Positions 1-8,092 of a stretch of DNA of 64,000 nt are shown one piece after another. This DNA comes from Streptomyces flaveolus. Lineage in GTDB: Bacteria > Actinomycetota > Actinomycetes > Streptomycetales > Streptomycetaceae. Positions within the stretch are counted from its first letter, which is position 1, and the number at the start of each line of letters is the position of its first letter. Both the position numbers and the translations under genes were made by a program. Location of the stretch: positions 124,001-188,000 of the forward strand of contig NZ_BMRV01000003.1 in the NCBI RefSeq assembly GCF_014648815.1, read 5' to 3'. The notes beneath the pieces were generated by a model. It was not told where the DNA came from. It saw only the letters and a program-made list of their open reading frames with translations, and made no database searches.

Positions 1-105
1 CGGCACGGGCTGGAGATCGTCATGGCCGTCTGCCAGACGTACGAGGTGCGCAGGGAAACGGTCGGCAAGCGCACGACGGCCGGGGTACGGCTCGCCGACG
101 CATGA
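1..105 (+). CDS. ATP-binding regulatory protein, C-terminal end (partial)
   Basis: Only the last 34 codons are inside the window, ending in TGA. The visible stretch RHGLEIVMAVC followed by a short basic tail resembles the end of the small HATPase_c_2 (RsbW-like) ATP-binding proteins that are very numerous in Streptomyces and usually act as anti-sigma-factor kinases or partners of PP2C phosphatases. The family assignment rests on this short motif alone. A PP2C phosphatase lies 750 bp downstream, which fits such a partnership but does not prove it. Confidence 0.45.
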   Translation, partial: RHGLEIVMAVCQTYEVRRETVGKRTTAGVRLADA

Positions 106-133
106 GGGCCGGCCGGGAAACCGGGGGCCTCCG

Positions 134-685
134 TCACGTGCCGGCGGGCCGCCTGCCGGGGCGCGGGAGCCGGTACAGCACACTCCGGCGCAGCGGCCCC
201 TCCGGCACGCCCGGGTCGTCGAAGTCGTCGGCCGGATCACGGGTCATGCCCAGACGGGTCATCACGGCCCGCGAACGACGATTCGCGACCGCCGTGATCG
301 CGAGGACCTCCGGCAGAGCGAGCTCCTCGAAGGCGAAGGTCACCGCGGCACGGGCGGCCTCGGTGGCGTAGCCGTGTCCCCAGTCGGGGCGGGCCAGCCG
401 CCACCCGGCCTCGATCCCGGTGAACGGCATGCCGTCCTCGACCGGATCGAGTCCCGTGAACCCGATGAACTCACCGGTGGCCGCGACCTCCACCGCCCAC
501 CATCCCCAGCCCCGCCGCTCGAGATCGGCCTGGAAACCGGCCGCGGACGCCTCACTCTGCTCCCGGCTGAGCACCCCGGGGAAGTACGCGCGGACCTCCG
601 GGTCGGCGTTCATGGCCGCCCACGGGGCCAGGTCGGACTCGCGCCACTCGCGCAGGACAAGACGATCGGTACGCAGCTCGGACAT
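134..685 (-). CDS. GNAT N-acetyltransferase, RimJ/RimL type
   Basis: The 183-residue protein opens with LRTDRLVLREW, the hallmark start of the RimJ/RimL-like GNAT acetyltransferases, and keeps the central acetyl-CoA fold (EAGWRLARPDWGHGYATEA, about residues 90-108) and a late NRRSRAVMTRLG helix. Family members transfer acetyl from acetyl-CoA to protein N-termini or small amines; the substrate cannot be read here. ATG at 685 was preferred to the GTG one codon earlier because the conserved MSELRTDRL start follows it. It is a single gene, divergent from the PP2C phosphatase. Confidence 0.8.
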   Translation of the reverse strand: MSELRTDRLVLREWRESDLAPWAAMNADPEVRAYFPGVLSREQSEASAAGFQADLERRGWGWWAVEVAATGEFIGFTGLDPVEDGMPFTGIEAGWRLARPDWGHGYATEAARAAVTFAFEELALPEVLAITAVANRRSRAVMTRLGMTRDPADDFDDPGVPEGPLRRSVLYRLPRPGRRPAGT

Positions 686-853
686 CACGCCAACCTAGAG
701 CGACCGCGTCCGCGGAGCGACCGAATAACGGCTCGCCCGGGCGCCGCCCGGCAGGCCGCCGGCGTTCCCTCCATCGGCCGCCTCCGGGGCGGTTCGTCCA
801 CGCCCTCTGAGGGAACCTGGCGGGGTGGACGGCATCGGAAGGCTGTGAGGGTC

Positions 854-2761
854 GTGACGTCACGCTGGGCGGGCCACCGGGAGGGCGACGGACCAGGACA
901 CGACGGATCGGACGGTGTCCCCGAGCCCGGCTTCGCCCGCGCCGTCCTCCACGACCTCGGCGCCGGCGTCCTCACCCTCGACCCGTCGGGCCGCATCACC
1001 TCGGTGAACCCGTGGGCCGAGCAGATGCTGGGGCGGCCGGCGGCGGAGATGAGCGGACACGACGCGCACGACCTGCTGCACCGGTACGCCGACGGCAGCC
1101 CCGTCCCCCGTGAGCGGTGCGCGCTGCGCAACCCCCTGAGCGGGGCGTCCGCCGAGGAGGGCAGCGAGGAGTACTTCCAGCGGGCCGACGGCAGCACGGT
1201 TCCGATCATCTGGGCGGCCACCCCACTGGTCGTGGACGGCCGTCCGGCAGGGCTGGTGCTCGTCTTCCACGACTTCAGCCTGCACCGCAGCGCCGCCGAG
1301 GAGGCGCAAGGACGCACCGAGGCCCTGGAGACCCTCACCGCCCAGCTGCACCTGGTGGCCGAGATCTCGACGGTGCTGATCCCCACCGAGCGCACCTCCG
1401 TCACCATCCGCCGCCTCCTGCGGCTGCTGGTGCCGGAACTGGGAGGGTGGGCCGCCGTCGACGTCGACCCGGGACAGCAGGACGCCCTGGAACGGCTCGC
1501 CGTCCGCAGCAGCACCCACCCGCACCGGGCGCGGCGGCTGCGAGGGCCACTGTCCCCGCTGCCGGACCCGTCCCGCGCGGCACTGGCCCGGCTGGTCAAC
1601 GGCGACCGTCCCGTCGTGCTGACCGCCGAGGACCTGCTCCACGACCCGCGCGCCCCGCTCGCGGCCACCCACCGCGCACTGTTCGAACAGCTCGGCGGCC
1701 ACACCGCCGTGGTCGTCCCGCTCCGCACCCGGCAGCGGTCCTACGGAATCCTGACCGTCGCCCGCACCGGGGACTCGCCCGCCCACACCGAGGCCGAGGC
1801 CGCCCTGCTCGCCGACATCGGCCGCCGTGTCGGGCTGGTCCTGGACAACGCCCGGCTCTACCACGAGCAGCAGAACGTCGCCGAGACCATGCAACGCCAG
1901 CTGCTCACCCCCCTCCCGCAGGTCGACCACGTCCGCATGGCCGCCCGCTACTGGCCCGCCGAGAGCGCCATGGAGATCGGCGGCGACTGGTACGACGCCT
2001 TTCTGCTCGCCGACGGGGTGCTGGCCCTGGTCATCGGGGACGTCGTCGGGCACGACCTGCAGGCCGCGGCCCACATGGCGGAGGTCCGCAACATGCTCCG
2101 CGCCCTGGCCTGGGACCATCAGGAACCGCCCAGCGTGATCATGCACCGTCTCGACGAGGCCGTCACCCACACCAGCGACGCCCCCATGGCCACGCTCGTC
2201 TTCGCCCGCGTCGAGGGCCCCGAGGGCGGCCCCTGGCAGCTCCACTGGGTCAACGCCGGCCATCCGCCGCCCCTGCTGATCACGTCGGACGGCGAGACCC
2301 GCTACCTGGAGGGCGGCCACGGTCCGCTGATCGGCATGAGCGAGACACTGCGCCTCGGCCTGGAATGGCCCGACGCCCGCGAGGAACTCCCGCCGGAGAG
2401 CATCCTCCTGCTCTACACCGACGGCCTGGTCGAAAGCCGTGAGCGCCCGATCGACCTCGGCATGGCCAAGCTCCGCCACCACGCCGGCGTCCTGGCCCGC
2501 CGGCTGGGCGAGCGGACCGTCGACGACTTCTGCGACGAACTCCTGGCACGCATCGCGCCCCGCGGCGACGACGTGGCCCTGCTCGCGCTGCGCCTGCCCG
2601 CCGCGGGCGTCGGTGCCGCCGGTGACACCGCACCGCCCCCGCCGTCCCAGTCCCCGCACAGCGAGGCCGCCCCCGACCGGGCCGCCCCCGGCTCCCGCCG
2701 CGAGCACCCGGAGGTCACCGACCCGACCCACGACGACCCGGAGGACCAGGGCCCGCGGTAG
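854..2761 (+). CDS. PAS-GAF-PP2C (SpoIIE-type) serine/threonine phosphatase
   Basis: About 635 residues with three domains in order. A PAS sensor spans roughly residues 27-150 (LDPSGRITSVNPWAEQMLG), a GAF-like domain roughly 160-350, and a SpoIIE/PP2C catalytic domain roughly 370-600. Metal-binding motifs are visible as EIGGDWYDAF, GDVVGHD, LLYTDGLVESR and GDDVALLAL. The C-terminal tail is Pro-rich and acidic. Such proteins dephosphorylate anti-anti-sigma factors in Streptomyces partner-switching stress pathways. The open frame extends upstream to 374 but would run over the GNAT gene. The GTG at 854 lies 11 nt after GGAAGG; GTG 845 is an alternative start. Confidence 0.85.
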   Translation: MTSRWAGHREGDGPGHDGSDGVPEPGFARAVLHDLGAGVLTLDPSGRITSVNPWAEQMLGRPAAEMSGHDAHDLLHRYADGSPVPRERCALRNPLSGASAEEGSEEYFQRADGSTVPIIWAATPLVVDGRPAGLVLVFHDFSLHRSAAEEAQGRTEALETLTAQLHLVAEISTVLIPTERTSVTIRRLLRLLVPELGGWAAVDVDPGQQDALERLAVRSSTHPHRARRLRGPLSPLPDPSRAALARLVNGDRPVVLTAEDLLHDPRAPLAATHRALFEQLGGHTAVVVPLRTRQRSYGILTVARTGDSPAHTEAEAALLADIGRRVGLVLDNARLYHEQQNVAETMQRQLLTPLPQVDHVRMAARYWPAESAMEIGGDWYDAFLLADGVLALVIGDVVGHDLQAAAHMAEVRNMLRALAWDHQEPPSVIMHRLDEAVTHTSDAPMATLVFARVEGPEGGPWQLHWVNAGHPPPLLITSDGETRYLEGGHGPLIGMSETLRLGLEWPDAREELPPESILLLYTDGLVESRERPIDLGMAKLRHHAGVLARRLGERTVDDFCDELLARIAPRGDDVALLALRLPAAGVGAAGDTAPPPPSQSPHSEAAPDRAAPGSRREHPEVTDPTHDDPEDQGPR

Positions 2762-2795
2762 ACGCGGCCGGCACCGACGAGAGGGGGAGGTCACC

Positions 2796-2892
2796 TCAGT
2801 GGACGGTGAAGCCACCGTCGACGGGGCGGGCTGTCCCGACGACGAAGCCGGCGCCGGGGCTGCACAGCCACAGGACGGCCGCCGGCGACCAA
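2796..2892 (-). pseudogene. Remnant: C-terminal end of a short-chain dehydrogenase/reductase
   Basis: On the minus strand the reading frame gives AAVLWLCSPGAGFVVG and then ARPVDGGFTVH and a TGA stop. This is the invariant C-terminal signature of classical SDR oxidoreductases (VLWLCS, G..VDGG). Only about 31 codons survive. The Rossmann fold, the YxxxK catalytic site and the start are missing. Homology stops abruptly near 2890, where MmyB-like sequence begins on the opposite strand, so the break is a deletion endpoint rather than slow decay. Confidence 0.75.
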
Positions 2893-3147
2893 GCACGACG
2901 TGCGCCGCCGCTCGCGCGGACGCATGATCGTCGATCACCCGGCCGTAGGCAGGATGGACCTCGCGTACGACGACTTCGCGCTGCCCGGCGACCCGGGCGT
3001 CTCCATCACCACCTACACCGCGGATCCCGGTACGCCCAGCGCCGGCGGTCTCACCCTGCTGGCGACCTGGGCCGACACGCAGAAGCGGCCGCAGACCGTC
3101 CACGACGGCGTACGCCGCCCCGCCACCCTCAGGTGTTCGATCCCGTC
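2893..3147 (+). pseudogene. Remnant: C-terminal ligand-binding domain of an MmyB-like XRE regulator
   Basis: The plus-strand frame reads HDVRRRSRGR, then HPAVGRMDLAYDDFALPGD, then TYTADPGTPSAGGL and LLATWA. This matches the end of the MmyB-like domain of Streptomyces XRE-family regulators. The N-terminal helix-turn-helix and about two thirds of the protein are missing. The normal stop also seems lost, because the frame runs on antisense through the following response regulator. In streptomycetes these regulators are commonly divergent from an SDR gene, and the SDR remnant next door fits that. Confidence 0.75.
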
Positions 3148-3786
3148 CTACGGCCGCGGCAGCAGCCCCCGCTCCATGGCCACCACCACCGCCCGCGTCC
3201 GGTCGTTCACGTCGAGCTTGGCGAACAGGCGCAGCAGATGGGTCTTGACCGTCGCCTCCGAGATGACGAGGCGTCTGCCGATCTCCGCGTTGGTGAGACC
3301 GTCGGCCACCGCCCCGAGCACGTCCGTCTCACGGGCGGTGAGCGGGTCCTGCGCCGGACGCCGCATGCGCGCGATCAGCTTCTCGGCCACCCGCGGCGCC
3401 AGCACGGTCTCCCCCCGCGCCGCCGCGTGGATCGCGTCGGCGAGCTGCTCACGGGTGGTGTCCTTGAGCAGATAGCCGATGGCGCCGGCCTCCACCCCCC
3501 GCTCGATGTCCTGGTCGGTGTCGTACGTCGTCAGGATCAGCACCCGGGTCCGCGGATACCGGGCGACGATCTCGGTGGTCGTCCCCACCCCGTCGAGCAC
3601 CGGCATCCTCAGGTCGATCAGCGCGACGTCCGGGGCGTGCCGCTCGACCAGGTCGAGGGCCGCCCGGCCGTCCCCCGCCTCCCCGACGATGTCGATGCCG
3701 TCCTCACCCGCGAGCAGCGCGACCACGCCCGCCCGCATGACGGTGTGGTCGTCCACCACGATCACCCGGATCCGTCCGCCGGTCAT
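3148..3786 (-). CDS. NarL/LuxR-family response regulator
   Basis: A 212-residue regulator. The receiver domain (residues about 6-125) has the acidic pocket VVDDH, the phospho-acceptor Asp in DVALIDLRMPV, and the conserved Lys in GYLLKDTTRE. A LuxR-type HTH follows (LTARETDVLGAVADGLTN, then ATVKTHLLRLFAKL). Its ATG overlaps the stop of the upstream histidine kinase (ATGA), so the two are translationally coupled. With the MMPL exporter they form an operon, so this protein probably controls exporter expression. Confidence 0.92.
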   Translation of the reverse strand: MTGGRIRVIVVDDHTVMRAGVVALLAGEDGIDIVGEAGDGRAALDLVERHAPDVALIDLRMPVLDGVGTTTEIVARYPRTRVLILTTYDTDQDIERGVEAGAIGYLLKDTTREQLADAIHAAARGETVLAPRVAEKLIARMRRPAQDPLTARETDVLGAVADGLTNAEIGRRLVISEATVKTHLLRLFAKLDVNDRTRAVVVAMERGLLPRP

Positions 3787-5003
3787 CGCCTCGCCTCGCC
3801 TTCCGTGTCGCCGGCCTCGGCCGGCATGTCCAGGGGTATCACCGCGAGCACCCGCGTGCCGTCGCCGACCGAGCTGGTGACCGTCAGCCGGCCGCCCAGT
3901 TCCGCCAGGCGTTTGCGCATCCCGTCGAGCCCGAAGCCCGTCGACTCCTCCGGTACGAAGCCGATCCCGTCGTCGGTGATCTCCAGCTCCACACCGTGGG
4001 GCCGGCGGCCGAGGACCACCCCGACCGTCGAGGCCCGCGCGTGCTTGCGGACGTTGGCGAGGGACTCCTGGGTGCAGCGCACCAGCGCGATCCGGGTCTG
4101 CTGGTCGCACCGGACGTCCGCCAGGTCGGCGGAGACCGAGAGCCCGGTGTCCTCCGTGAAGCGGTCCAGGACGCGGCGCAGTGTCTGCGTCACGGTGCCG
4201 GCCGCCGCCCCGCCCCGCCGCTGCGCCGAGCCCACCAGTTCCCGTGCCTCGGCGAGGTTCTCGCGTGCCGTCGACTCGATGGAGCGCAACTGCTGGGCAC
4301 TGCGGCCCGGTTCGGTGCCGAGGCCCGCCCGGGCCGCCTCGGCGAGGACCACGATCGACGCGAACCCCTGGGCGAGGGTGTCGTGGATGTCCCGGGCCAT
4401 CCGCTCCCGTTCGTCCGCGGCCCCCTGACGCTGGTGCGCCTCCGACAGCTCCGCCTGGGCCCGCTCCAACTCGACGATGAGCCGGGCCCGTTCGGAGCTC
4501 TGCGCGACCACCGCGTGCGCCCACAGCCCGATCAGCACGCCCACGGCCACGACGATGAGAGTGGACACCATCGTCTCGCCGAAGAACTCCAGCGACCAGC
4601 CCTGCCGGGACCAGCTCCCCGCCAGCGTCGTGGCGGTCGCCAGTGCGAGGAACGCCATGGACGCCTTCGGAGTCCGTCCGAACATCCAGTAGTGCGGCAG
4701 CGTCACCATGAACAGCGCCGCGTAGCTGCCGCCCAGATACGCGAGGCCGCCCAGCGCGCCCACCAGCACCGAGAGGTACACCTGCGGCCGTACCACGGGG
4801 TTGCCGGGGTAACGGTCGAGGATTGCGTAGCAGAGCACCACACAGCCGAGCAGCGCGAGCGCCCCGTACCTGCTCCCGCCGGGCCCTTCCATCGTGGCCA
4901 GACCGACGGCCATGGCGGCGAACAGCACCCAGCACACGGCGTTCCAGCGGCGCAGCGAAGCGGACCAGAGGGCGTCGGCGGAGGGCCCGGTGAGAGCGGT
5001 CAT
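3783..5003 (-). CDS. Two-component sensor histidine kinase (HisKA_3 family)
   Basis: 406 residues. The N-terminal half carries about five to six hydrophobic membrane segments (roughly residues 18-160). The HisKA_3 dimerisation box ERERMARDIHDTLAQGF contains the phospho-acceptor His. An HATPase domain follows, with ITDDGIGFVPEES and GFGLDGMRKRLAELGG as the ATP-lid motifs. The start at 5003 lies only 5 bp after the MMPL stop, and the gene overlaps the response regulator by 4 bp. The arrangement MMPL-kinase-regulator suggests sensing of membrane or envelope stress linked to an exporter. The ligand is unknown. Confidence 0.9.
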   Translation of the reverse strand: MTALTGPSADALWSASLRRWNAVCWVLFAAMAVGLATMEGPGGSRYGALALLGCVVLCYAILDRYPGNPVVRPQVYLSVLVGALGGLAYLGGSYAALFMVTLPHYWMFGRTPKASMAFLALATATTLAGSWSRQGWSLEFFGETMVSTLIVVAVGVLIGLWAHAVVAQSSERARLIVELERAQAELSEAHQRQGAADERERMARDIHDTLAQGFASIVVLAEAARAGLGTEPGRSAQQLRSIESTARENLAEARELVGSAQRRGGAAAGTVTQTLRRVLDRFTEDTGLSVSADLADVRCDQQTRIALVRCTQESLANVRKHARASTVGVVLGRRPHGVELEITDDGIGFVPEESTGFGLDGMRKRLAELGGRLTVTSSVGDGTRVLAVIPLDMPAEAGDTEGEARR

Positions 5004-5008
5004 GCCGG

Positions 5009-7207
5009 TCAACGTACGTCGGCCACCGGCCGGCCTGATACGGCGAGGTCCGGTTCGGAGGTGCCCTGCGGTCCCGGGCGCGACGGCCACCAGGTCTTCT
5101 CGCCGAGCAGGAGCAGCGCCGCCGGCAGGATCATGACGCGAACCACGAAGGCGTCGAGCAGCACCGCGGCCGCGAGGACGAAGCCGATCTGCTTCATCTC
5201 GATGATGTGCAGGAGGACGAAGCTCGCGAAGACGGTCGTCATCACGACCGCGGCGCTGGTGACCACGCTCGCCGACGTCCGGATCCCGTCGAGCACCGCC
5301 TGCCGCGTGGGCACCCCGGCGAGCGCCGCCTCCCTGATCCGGCTGACCACGAACACCTGGTAGTCCATGGATAGGCCGAACAGGATCACGAAGAGGAAGA
5401 GCGGGACCCGCGAGCCGATCGAGCCCGTGGAGTGGAAGTCCAGCAGCCCCTCGGCCCAGGTGCCCTGGAAGACGAGGACGAGCACGCCGAGCGCCGCGGC
5501 CGCCGACAGCAGGTTCAGTACGACGCCGATCAGACCGAGCACCACGGAACGGAAGGCGTACACGGTCATCGCGAACGTCACCAGCAGCAACGCCCCGAGA
5601 ACGAGCGGGAGTTTGCTGTTCTGGTGGGCGGGATAGTCCGCGTAGCGGGCCACGTCCCCGCTGACGCCGTACTCCACGCCGTCGACCCGGCCGACCGTGG
5701 CCGGCAGATAGTCGTCGCGCAGATGCGCGAGGGAGGAGCGGGCCTCGGAGGAGTTGCCGAGGTGGGGCACCGTCAGCCGCAGCACGCTGATGCGGTGGTC
5801 GGCCGAGGTGCTGATGTCCGAGGCGCCGGAGAACAGCGGGTCCTGGCCGGCGAGCCCGGCGAGCCCGCGCAGCGCCTCGCCGACCTCCCCGGCGCGTTCC
5901 GCGTCGGCGCGCACCACGACGTCGTGGGTGACCCGACGGTCGGGGAAGGCCTCGTTGAGGCGGTCGTACACCCGCATCGCGGCGACCTCCCGGGAATGCG
6001 TGTCCCGGCTCATCTCCGTGATCTTCAGGCCGGCCAGGGGGAGCGCGAGGGCGAGCAGGGCGAGCACCGAGACGCACAGGGTGGCGAGCGGGTGCCCCGT
6101 GGCGGGTCGCAGCAGGGCCGTCCAGATCCGGCCGGCGCCGTCGCCGCGCACGCGCCGGACCGGTTTCCCGTGTTCCGCCCGGCGCAGTGCCCTGCGTTCC
6201 GCGCGCCTGCCGAGCACGGTCAGCAGCGCGGGCAGTGCCGTCAGGGAACTGGCCACCGCTATCAGCACCACCACGATGGTGCCGGTCGCCAGCGACGAGA
6301 AGATCACGTCGGAGGCCAGGTACAGCGTCGCCGTCGAGGCCACGACCGCCAGGCCCGACACCACGACCGCCCGGCCCGATGTGGCCGCCGCCAGCTCCAC
6401 CAGCGCCTCGCTGCTCAGCCGGCCGCCGGCCCTGGCCCGTTCCTCCCGCTCCCGTTTCAGGTAGAAGAGCGTGTAGTCGACGCCGACCGCCAGGCCGATC
6501 ATCAGGATCACGTTGGTGCCGACCCCGGCGTCGGGGGAGAGGTGGGAGACCACCATCGACAGGCCGATCGCCGCCGCGATCGACGACAGAGCGAGCAGCA
6601 GCGGCACCGCGGCCATGACCACCGAGCCGAAGGCGATCAGCAGGGTGATCAGGGTGACGGGCAGCGTGATCTTCTCGGACAGCGCCAGGTCCTCACCGCG
6701 CTGCCGGTCGACCCCCTTGCTGACGGACGGGCTCCCGGTCTCCTCCAGCAGCAGCCCGGGGTGGGCCCGCTGCACGGCGGCGGTCTGGGCGAGGAGAGCG
6801 TCCACCTTGTCCTTCGCCTCGCGCTCCTCGCCCTTCAGGGACACCTCGACCATCAGGATCCGGTGGTCGCCCGACCACACCGGTGCGGTTACGCCCGCCA
6901 CATCGGGCAGCGTCCTCATCCGGTCCGTCAGATCCCGTGCCGCCGCCTCGGCCACCTGCCCGTCCGTGGCACCCGATCGGGCGGAGATCAGCACCTGCTC
7001 GGCGGACCTGCGCTCCAGGTGCCCCTCGGCCGCCATGGCCTCGGCGCGGCCGGCCTCGCCGACGCGATAGTCGGCCGTCCTGGCGCTGTTCGTGCCGACG
7101 GCCGTGCCGGTCACCAGGCACAGCACCACGAACAGGAGCCAGCCGACGACGGCCCGCCAGGGGTGCCGTGCGCTCCAGCGCGCCATGCGCACAGTCATTG
7201 AGTTCAT
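5009..7207 (-). CDS. MMPL-family RND transporter
   Basis: 732 residues, the usual length for actinobacterial MMPL transporters. Each half has one long N-terminal helix, a large extracytoplasmic loop and a bundle of about five membrane helices. The paired RND helix-4 motifs GVDYTLFYLKRERE and LSMDYQVFVVSRIRE carry the proton-relay Asp-Tyr. These transporters export lipids, glycolipids, siderophores or drugs using the proton gradient. The ORF is open up to 8020, but that extension is antisense to a real repeat-protein gene, so the ATG at 7207 is used (7198 also possible). It is the first gene of an operon with the two-component pair. Confidence 0.9.
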   Translation of the reverse strand: MNSMTVRMARWSARHPWRAVVGWLLFVVLCLVTGTAVGTNSARTADYRVGEAGRAEAMAAEGHLERRSAEQVLISARSGATDGQVAEAAARDLTDRMRTLPDVAGVTAPVWSGDHRILMVEVSLKGEEREAKDKVDALLAQTAAVQRAHPGLLLEETGSPSVSKGVDRQRGEDLALSEKITLPVTLITLLIAFGSVVMAAVPLLLALSSIAAAIGLSMVVSHLSPDAGVGTNVILMIGLAVGVDYTLFYLKREREERARAGGRLSSEALVELAAATSGRAVVVSGLAVVASTATLYLASDVIFSSLATGTIVVVLIAVASSLTALPALLTVLGRRAERRALRRAEHGKPVRRVRGDGAGRIWTALLRPATGHPLATLCVSVLALLALALPLAGLKITEMSRDTHSREVAAMRVYDRLNEAFPDRRVTHDVVVRADAERAGEVGEALRGLAGLAGQDPLFSGASDISTSADHRISVLRLTVPHLGNSSEARSSLAHLRDDYLPATVGRVDGVEYGVSGDVARYADYPAHQNSKLPLVLGALLLVTFAMTVYAFRSVVLGLIGVVLNLLSAAAALGVLVLVFQGTWAEGLLDFHSTGSIGSRVPLFLFVILFGLSMDYQVFVVSRIREAALAGVPTRQAVLDGIRTSASVVTSAAVVMTTVFASFVLLHIIEMKQIGFVLAAAVLLDAFVVRVMILPAALLLLGEKTWWPSRPGPQGTSEPDLAVSGRPVADVR

Positions 7208-7264
7208 GCCCGAAAGCCTCGCGGGACGGGGCAGTTGACGGACAGAGGTGTCCGGCTGAACCTG

Positions 7265-7286
7265 CCGTCCACCGATCGGTGGACGG
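7265..7286. promoter_or_regulatory. Perfect 22-bp palindrome upstream of the MMPL operon
   Basis: The left arm CCGTCCACCGA is followed directly by its exact reverse complement. It sits 58 bp upstream of the MMPL start and about 180 bp upstream of the secreted repeat-protein gene. A long gapless palindrome here suggests a TetR- or PadR-type operator for the MMPL operon. No matching regulator gene was recognised next to it. Confidence 0.5.
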
Positions 7287-7464
7287 CGGCGGTGGGGAAG
7301 ACCCCCGTGCCCGCCGGCCGCATGCTCCGGGCCGGTGGGGTTCACCCGGGTGAGCGCCTTGAGTGGTGGAAGCGAGACGGCTGACTGACGGTAAATCACG
7401 TCAGGGCCGGGTCGGATCAGCTGACGAAGCACCAGCTGCCCGGTCGTGGCGGAAGGAATCTCAG

Positions 7465-7986
7465 ATGCGATCTGCTCGCACTCTCCTGGCCACAGCGGCG
7501 GCTTCGGCCGTCCTCGTCCTCGGCGCTCCCGGCGCCTACGCGGCCGGTGGCGACTGGGACCACGACGACTCTTCCTACAGCAAGGAGCAGGGCAACGGAA
7601 ACAAGCACGACGAGCCGCGAGGCGGGATGCACACGGGTGGCGGCGCGCTGACCGCGGTGAACGAGGGTGACTGGGGCGGTTCCGGTGACGGCGGCGGTCA
7701 GAAGTCCTGGGGTGGCGGCGAGCAGGAGAAGCCCCACGGCGGGATGCACACGGGTGGCGGTGCGCTGACCGCGGTGAACGAGGGTGACTGGGGCGGTTCC
7801 GGTGACGGCGGCGGTCAGAAGTCCTGGGGTGGCGGCGAGCAGGAGAAGCCCCACGGCGGGATGCACACCGGCGGCGGCGGACTGGCCCAGCCGGGCGCGA
7901 CCGCCGGCGGCCTGGCCGTCCTGGCCGTCGCCGCCACCGGTCTGTACGCCGCCCGTCGCAGGAAGTCGGCTCACGGAGCGGCCTGA
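7465..7986 (+). CDS. Secreted glycine-rich tandem-repeat protein with LAQPG-like sorting signal
   Basis: 173 residues. A Sec signal peptide (about residues 1-25, cleavage after AYA) is followed by an Asp/Ser/Lys-rich linker. Then come two nearly identical 39-residue repeats beginning GGMHTGGGALTAVNEGDW and a third truncated copy. The C-terminus is LAQPG, a hydrophobic stretch (AGGLAVLAVAATGLYAA) and the basic tail RRRKS. This is the layout of a cell-wall sorting signal, although the pentapeptide is neither LPXTG nor LAXTG. The start is fixed by GGAAGGA 7 bp upstream. A class F sortase gene follows 107 bp downstream and is the obvious candidate partner. Function unknown. Confidence 0.75.
   Translation: MRSARTLLATAAASAVLVLGAPGAYAAGGDWDHDDSSYSKEQGNGNKHDEPRGGMHTGGGALTAVNEGDWGGSGDGGGQKSWGGGEQEKPHGGMHTGGGALTAVNEGDWGGSGDGGGQKSWGGGEQEKPHGGMHTGGGGLAQPGATAGGLAVLAVAATGLYAARRRKSAHGAA
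7622..7875 (+). repeat. Tandem 117-bp coding repeat, two full copies plus a partial third
   Basis: Copies begin near 7622, 7739 and 7856, with a constant period of 117 bp (39 codons). The two complete copies differ at only about one base, so the duplication is recent or kept uniform by recombination. The repeat is in frame inside the secreted glycine-rich protein, so copy number can vary without breaking the gene. Confidence 0.9.
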
Positions 7987-8092
7987 GCCATGCCGGGCGC
8001 GATAGCGGTCGGGCCGCCACCCGCGCACCGCGTGGCGGCCCGGCTCGCCGCCCGCCCCCGCCCCGCCGCCGTGCCTAGTGAGGTGTTTCCCG

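Noticed and set aside
374..853. N-terminal extension of the PP2C phosphatase frame back to 374
   Set aside because: The stretch is antisense to the convincing GNAT gene and its translation has no PAS-like or other family features. The PAS domain starts well after 854.
2900..3475. A 191-codon plus-strand gene
   Set aside because: Only its first part resembles an MmyB C-terminal domain, and the rest is antisense to the response regulator. It has no HTH, so it is a remnant, not an intact regulator.
7622..7875. CRISPR-like or other short regularly spaced repeat array
   Set aside because: The 117-bp units are contiguous, in frame and encode protein repeats, with no variable spacers.
7208..8020. 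Long Arg/Ser-rich upstream extension of the MMPL protein with internal repeats
   Set aside because: The repeats are the reverse complement of the tandem repeats of the secreted glycine-rich protein. The true MMPL start with its first membrane helix is at 7207.
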